From Methylobacterium sp. J-076 (GTDB lineage: Bacteria; Pseudomonadota; Alphaproteobacteria; Rhizobiales; Beijerinckiaceae), in the NCBI RefSeq assembly GCF_022829405.1, contig NZ_JAKSXW010000143.1, positions 62,001 to 126,000 on the forward strand: 64,000 nucleotides of DNA, in the 5' to 3' direction. Shown here one piece after another: positions 60,763 to 64,000 of the stretch (position 1 is its first letter; every line of letters starts with the position of its first letter). The notes beneath the pieces are model-generated. The model saw only the letters and a program-made list of their open reading frames with translations. It was not told the origin of the DNA and did no database searches. Made by a program: the position numbers and the translations under genes.

Positions 60763-61338
60763 TCACCGGGCCGCTGCGAGGGCGGCCGGTGCCGCGGTGC
60801 TCGCCCGGTGGGCCAGGAGGTCGGCGAGGAAGCCGCCGGCCAGGGCCGCCCGCTCGCGCACGCCCCCGTCGGTCAGGGCGCCGTCCGTGAACTCGGCGTC
60901 CGAGGCGTAGACGCTCACGGGGACCTGGAGGGCGCCGAAGAACCCGAACAGCGGCCGGAAGGAATGCTCCACCACCAGGGCGTGGCGTGGGCCGCCCCCC
61001 GTCGCGGCGATGGCGACGGGCTTGCCGGCCAGGGCCTGGGGATCGACGAGGTCGAACAGGTGCTTGAACAGCCCCGTGTAGCTGCCCTTGTAGACCGGCG
61101 AGCCGACGACGAGGCCGTCCGCCGCCTCGATGGCCTCGATCAGCCGGCGGGCCGGCAGGGGAAGCTGGTCCCGGGTCCAGGCGGCGCCGAGGCCGGGGCC
61201 GGCATCCACGAAGTCGAACACCCGCGCCTCGACCGCGCCGCGCGCCCCTGCCTCCCGGACGATCGTCTCGACGAGGGTGCGCGTCTTGGACGGACGCTGG
61301 ACGTTCGCACTCAGGCCGACGAGTCTCGGACGGGTCAT
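60763..61338 (-). CDS. ssuE: NAD(P)H-dependent FMN reductase of the sulfonate system
   Basis: 191 aa flavodoxin-like reductase. FMN-binding signatures are LVGLSANVQRPSKTRTLVET and GLVVGSPVYKGSYTGLFKHL, with AGKPVAIAATGGGPRHALVV later. These match SsuE/MsuE. It supplies reduced FMN to SsuD. First gene of the operon ssuE-ssuA-ssuA-ssuC-ssuB-ssuD. Confidence 0.93.
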   Translation of the reverse strand: MTRPRLVGLSANVQRPSKTRTLVETIVREAGARGAVEARVFDFVDAGPGLGAAWTRDQLPLPARRLIEAIEAADGLVVGSPVYKGSYTGLFKHLFDLVDPQALAGKPVAIAATGGGPRHALVVEHSFRPLFGFFGALQVPVSVYASDAEFTDGALTDGGVRERAALAGGFLADLLAHRASTAAPAALAAAR

Positions 61339-61720
61339 CGCGGGGTCTTTCCGGTGGGTCTGGCCGGCGGGAGGCGCGCAGGCCGAACGGTTCGGCCCAC
61401 ACCCGGTGTCACCGGTCCAAGTTGTTGCCCTAAAGGGTGGCGCCGGGTCGCCCGCGGGTCAATAAAATGCTCTTTCAAAGATCGCGGCTGCGCCAGACGA
61501 TCTTTCCGCATCGGCGGGAGATAAAGGAAAACGCTGCGCCGTCCGCCGGGAGACGCGATGAAAATGTTCGATTGAACTCAAAATGACGGGTGGCGGGGCG
61601 AAGAATGCTTTCGCGTGCCATCCGCCGGGGCGAAAAAGATCGCGCCCCGGCCGCGTTGCGGAGACGAAACCAGTGCCGCGGTCCCCCCGCCGCGGTCGCG
61701 CTGAAGGCCGGGCCACCCCG
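61339..61720. other. Intergenic region carrying the ssu promoter side
   Basis: A 382-base gap between the MDR oxidoreductase stop and the ssuE start. It must hold the ssu promoter. AGATCG and CGATCT at about 61480-61503 form a loose inverted repeat inside an AT-richer stretch (61460-61580). A short reverse-strand open frame here has a shadow-like composition and was not annotated. No convincing CysB-type site could be defined by eye. Confidence 0.35.
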
Positions 61721-62740
61721 TCAGGGGGCGACGCGCACCACGAGCTTGCCGAAGTTGCGGCCCTTGAGCATCCCGATGAAGGCCTCGGGGGCGTTCTCCA
61801 GCCCCTCGACCACGTCCTCGCGGTAGCGCACGCGGCCCTCCTGCAACCACGCGCCGACGTCCCGGCGGAAGTCCTCCGCCTGGGAGGCGAAGTCCCACAC
61901 GATGAAGCCCTGGATGTGCAGGCGCTTGGTGAGCACCATGCGCATCAGCGCCGGGCGCTGGTCGGGGCCGGGGGGCACCTCGGTGGCGTTGTAGGCCGAG
62001 ACGAGGCCGCAGACCGGCAGGCGGGCGAAATCGTTCAGCAGCGGCAGCACCGCGTCGAACACCGCCCCGCCGACATTTTCAAAATAGACGTCGATGCCCT
62101 GTGGGCAGGCCCGGGCCAGGGCCTCGGGGAAGTCCGGGGCGCGGTGATCGACGGCGGCATCGAAGCCGAGTTCCTCGGTCAGGTAGCGGCCCTTGTCGGC
62201 CCCGCCCGCGATCCCCACCGCCCTGGCGCCCTTCAGCCGGGCGATCTGCCCGACCAGGGAGCCGACCGGCCCCGCCGCCGCGGCGACCACGACGGTCTCG
62301 CCGGGCTTGGGCCGGCCGATGTTCAGGAGGCCGGTATAGGCGGTCATCCCCGGCATGCCGAGGATGCCGAGCGCCGTCGAGGGTGCCGCCGCGCCGGGGT
62401 CCACCCGGCGGGATCCCTTGCCGTCCGTGACGGCGTAGTCCTGCCAGCCGGCGAAGGCCGTCAGCAGCTCCCCGACCCGGTAATCCGGGTTGTTCGAGGC
62501 CACCACCTCGCCCACCGTCTCGGCGGTGATCGGCGCCCCGATCTCCACCGGCGCGGCGTAGGATTTCGCCGCGCTCATCCGGCCGCGCATGTAGGGGTCG
62601 AGGGAGAGCCACTTCGTCCGCAGCAGGACCTGGCCGGGGCCCGGCGTCGGGACGGGCACCTCCTCCAGGCGGAAATCTGCGGGCTTCGGCTCGCCGTGCG
62701 GACGGGCGGCCAGGACGATGCGGCGGTTCATGGCGGCCAT
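61721..62740 (-). CDS. NADP-dependent oxidoreductase, zinc-independent MDR (CurA / leukotriene B4 dehydrogenase-like)
   Basis: 339 aa from the ATG at 62740 with an AGGAAA site. Typical of the family: RRIVLAARPHGEPKPADFRL at the start, KWLSLDPYMRGRMSAAKSYA, GMPGMTAYTGLLNIGRPKPG, VVAAAAGPVGSLVGQIARLK (cofactor motif), IDVYFENVGGAVFDAVLPLL and GFIVWDF. It reduces alpha,beta-unsaturated carbonyls, with physiological substrates usually unknown. Not part of the ssu operon by spacing. Confidence 0.92.
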   Translation of the reverse strand: MAAMNRRIVLAARPHGEPKPADFRLEEVPVPTPGPGQVLLRTKWLSLDPYMRGRMSAAKSYAAPVEIGAPITAETVGEVVASNNPDYRVGELLTAFAGWQDYAVTDGKGSRRVDPGAAAPSTALGILGMPGMTAYTGLLNIGRPKPGETVVVAAAAGPVGSLVGQIARLKGARAVGIAGGADKGRYLTEELGFDAAVDHRAPDFPEALARACPQGIDVYFENVGGAVFDAVLPLLNDFARLPVCGLVSAYNATEVPPGPDQRPALMRMVLTKRLHIQGFIVWDFASQAEDFRRDVGAWLQEGRVRYREDVVEGLENAPEAFIGMLKGRNFGKLVVRVAP

Positions 62741-62923
62741 GGTGGTTTCCTGTGGTCGGGACGGATCGGGTCGGCCCCCCGCATCTGGGGCGCCCGGGCG
62801 CGGGGGCAAACCGGGGCCGCGGCCCGGCGGGACACGAAGGGTTAAGCCTACCGGCCTATCACCGTCCGGTGCCCGGCCGCCCGTCCGGCCGTCCTCCGAG
62901 AAGCCCGCGAAGTCGCTCGATCG

Positions 62924-63100
62924 ATGACCCGTGAACAAGTCGCCACCGCGCTCCGCCGCCTCGTCGCCTCGCAGGTCGAGGATATCGAGCGGGCGGTTCG
63001 CGATGGGCACAAGACCATCGCCCTCAACGAGCTGGCCGACCTGAACCGCCAGCTCAAGGCCTTCGCCGCCGCCCTCAAGAAGGCCCCCGCGCGGATCTGA
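62924..63100 (+). CDS. 58-residue helical protein
   Basis: From an ATG at 62924 to a TGA at 63100. The protein is a long amphipathic helix pair: EQVATALRRLVASQVEDIER, TIALNELADLNRQLKAFAAA. Codon positions show the GC-rich third base expected of a real gene. It starts just downstream of the divergent MDR gene's promoter. Function unknown; the charged helices suggest a small binding or regulatory protein. Confidence 0.5.
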   Translation: MTREQVATALRRLVASQVEDIERAVRDGHKTIALNELADLNRQLKAFAAALKKAPARI

Positions 63101-63130
63101 CCGCCGGCCCGGGCCCCGGCGCGGCCGGGG

Positions 63131-63520
63131 CTAGCGCTGCATGGCTTCGGCCTCGCACTGGGCGTAGGCCGAGCTCGCCTTCACGTAGGCGTTGAGTTTC
63201 TGAAGGTAGGCCTCGGCCAGGGGGCGGAAGGCCTGGGCCTGGGCGTTGAAGGTCTTGGCCGCGTCGTTGTAGCTGTAGGCCTCCCAGCCGGGGCAGCCTT
63301 CCTTGGTGTCGAGGCAGGCGGGCTTCGGCGGCAGGGACGGCTTCTGGGGCCGCTCCCCCGTCGCCGGGGGGACCGGGGCGGTGCAGGAGGCGGCGGCCGG
63401 GGTCGGCGCCGCCGCGGCGGGCTTGGCCGGGGTGGGCGCCGCCGGCTTGGCGGGGGGCGCCGCGAGCGCCGCCGCAGGCGACAGGATGAGGGCGAGGAGA
63501 AGCAGCGGGCCGCGCGTCAT
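63131..63520 (-). CDS. Small exported protein with Pro/Ala-rich linker
   Basis: 129 aa from the ATG at 63520. Signal peptide (LLLLALILSPAAALAAP), Ala/Pro/Lys repeats, then a folded tail with several Cys (SCTAPVP, ACLDTKEGCPGWEAYSYN) and a helix ending YAQCEAEAMQR. No known domain. It converges on the 58-residue gene. Confidence 0.6.
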   Translation of the reverse strand: MTRGPLLLLALILSPAAALAAPPAKPAAPTPAKPAAAAPTPAAASCTAPVPPATGERPQKPSLPPKPACLDTKEGCPGWEAYSYNDAAKTFNAQAQAFRPLAEAYLQKLNAYVKASSAYAQCEAEAMQR

Positions 63521-63605
63521 CCGAAAAACTCCGCAATCGTCCCGCGGGGAGGGCGGGCGACCGGGCGGGTTCTGCGGCATCGCGACCCCGCCGACAAGCG
63601 CGGCC

Positions 63606-64000
63606 TCACACCTCGGGCGCCAGGGGGGCGGCCGTCCGCGGGGCCTGCCGGGCGGGTGCCCGGCGGGCGGAGGTCCCCCGCCCCCGCAGGTCCCGGACCA
63701 GGGCTGCGGCCGGCAGGGCGAGGCCCACGGCCAGGACCCACCAGGCCGGCCGGATCGGGCCCGACAAATCGAGGTTGGCCGAGAGGACGAGGTCGGCCGG
63801 GACGCCGCTGGCGAGCCCGTACCACGCCGCCTCGAGCGCCGCCGTCAGCAGGGCGGCGCACAGCGCCAATAGGAGCAGCGCCCAGGGGCGCTCGGGCGCG
63901 TGGACGCGCCGCATGATGCGCCAGCCCATCAGCAGCAGGAACACGCCCGTCCAGAAGACCGGCGCGGAGACGTCGATCTTCGCCTGCAGGAAGTAGTGGA
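63606..64000 (-). CDS. Multi-pass membrane protein (N-terminus beyond window edge)
   Basis: The frame is open from the right window edge to a stop at 63606, giving about 131 codons. Transmembrane helices include APVFWTGVFLLLMGWRIM, PWALLLLALCAALLTAALEA and IRPAWWVLAVGLALPAAALV, with a basic, Pro-rich cytoplasmic tail. The visible sequence does not match a family I can name. The true start lies outside the window. Confidence 0.55.
   Translation of the reverse strand, partial: HYFLQAKIDVSAPVFWTGVFLLLMGWRIMRRVHAPERPWALLLLALCAALLTAALEAAWYGLASGVPADLVLSANLDLSGPIRPAWWVLAVGLALPAAALVRDLRGRGTSARRAPARQAPRTAAPLAPEV

Noticed and set aside
61459..61716. An 85-codon reverse frame in the ssu upstream region
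   Set aside because: Arg/Pro-rich start, no ribosome binding site and no domain; more likely non-coding.

Overview
The window is a roughly 70% GC chromosomal segment from an alphaproteobacterium, most likely Methylobacterium/Methylorubrum or a close relative (Hyphomicrobiales). The inference rests on an ExaF/XoxF-like PQQ alcohol dehydrogenase, the alphaproteobacterial phosphotransferase ChpT, EipA (DUF1134), an lptM-lysA pair and many short exported or disordered proteins typical of that group. No phage genes, insertion sequences, CRISPR arrays or rRNA were seen. There is one tRNA, Ser(GCU), at 31.9 kb.

Layout. 0-10 kb: a truncated GAF/PAS histidine kinase, a domain-permuted photolyase-like flavoprotein, a Rid-family protein, a NodS-like methyltransferase with a Tat-like N-terminus, an APC amino-acid transporter, a ClpP-like protein and a scatter of very small proteins. 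10-27.3 kb: a catabolic island. On the minus strand are an orphan TRAP binding protein and a TetR regulator. On the plus strand is an operon for an ACAD10/11-type acyl-CoA dehydrogenase, thiolase, SDR, APH-type kinase and DUF6285. Converging on it is a seven-gene minus-strand operon: aldA, outer-membrane channel, Rieske protein, PQQ dehydrogenase with a lanthanide signature, a small exported protein, an acyl-CoA ligase and a ThDP enzyme. A GntR gene diverges from aldA. 27.4-31.7 kb: small exported proteins, a quinone oxidoreductase and an aldo/keto reductase-LysR pair. 31.8-38 kb: tRNA-Ser, a glycosyltransferase, lysA, lptM, envelope proteins, eipA, a YHS-like protein and cysQ. 38.2-44.9 kb: chpT-cheA-cheW-cheY-cheB-cheR. 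44.9-51 kb: an FkbM methyltransferase, TerC, a lipid kinase, two poorly known envelope proteins and galM. 51-56 kb: a DUF2946 protein, a giant PepSY/TonB-receptor fusion and a convergent SCO protein. 56-61.3 kb: a complete ssu operon with two ssuA copies. 61.7-64 kb: an MDR oxidoreductase, small proteins and a truncated membrane protein.

How the genes may work together. The 10-27 kb island can be read as one route. A PQQ dehydrogenase and AldA would oxidise an alcohol or diol to a (hydroxy)acid, and the ligase would make the CoA ester. An APH-type kinase with its DUF6285 partner would phosphorylate the hydroxyl, and the ACAD10/11-like enzyme, SDR and thiolase would finish the job. This resembles the Pseudomonas putida lva (levulinate/4-hydroxyacid) pathway. 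The Rieske protein encoded beside the quinoprotein is a candidate unconventional electron acceptor.

The most unusual single gene is the 1221-residue PepSY/TonB-dependent-receptor polypeptide at 51.4-55.1 kb. It joins an inner-membrane protein to an outer-membrane barrel through what looks like an internal signal peptide.
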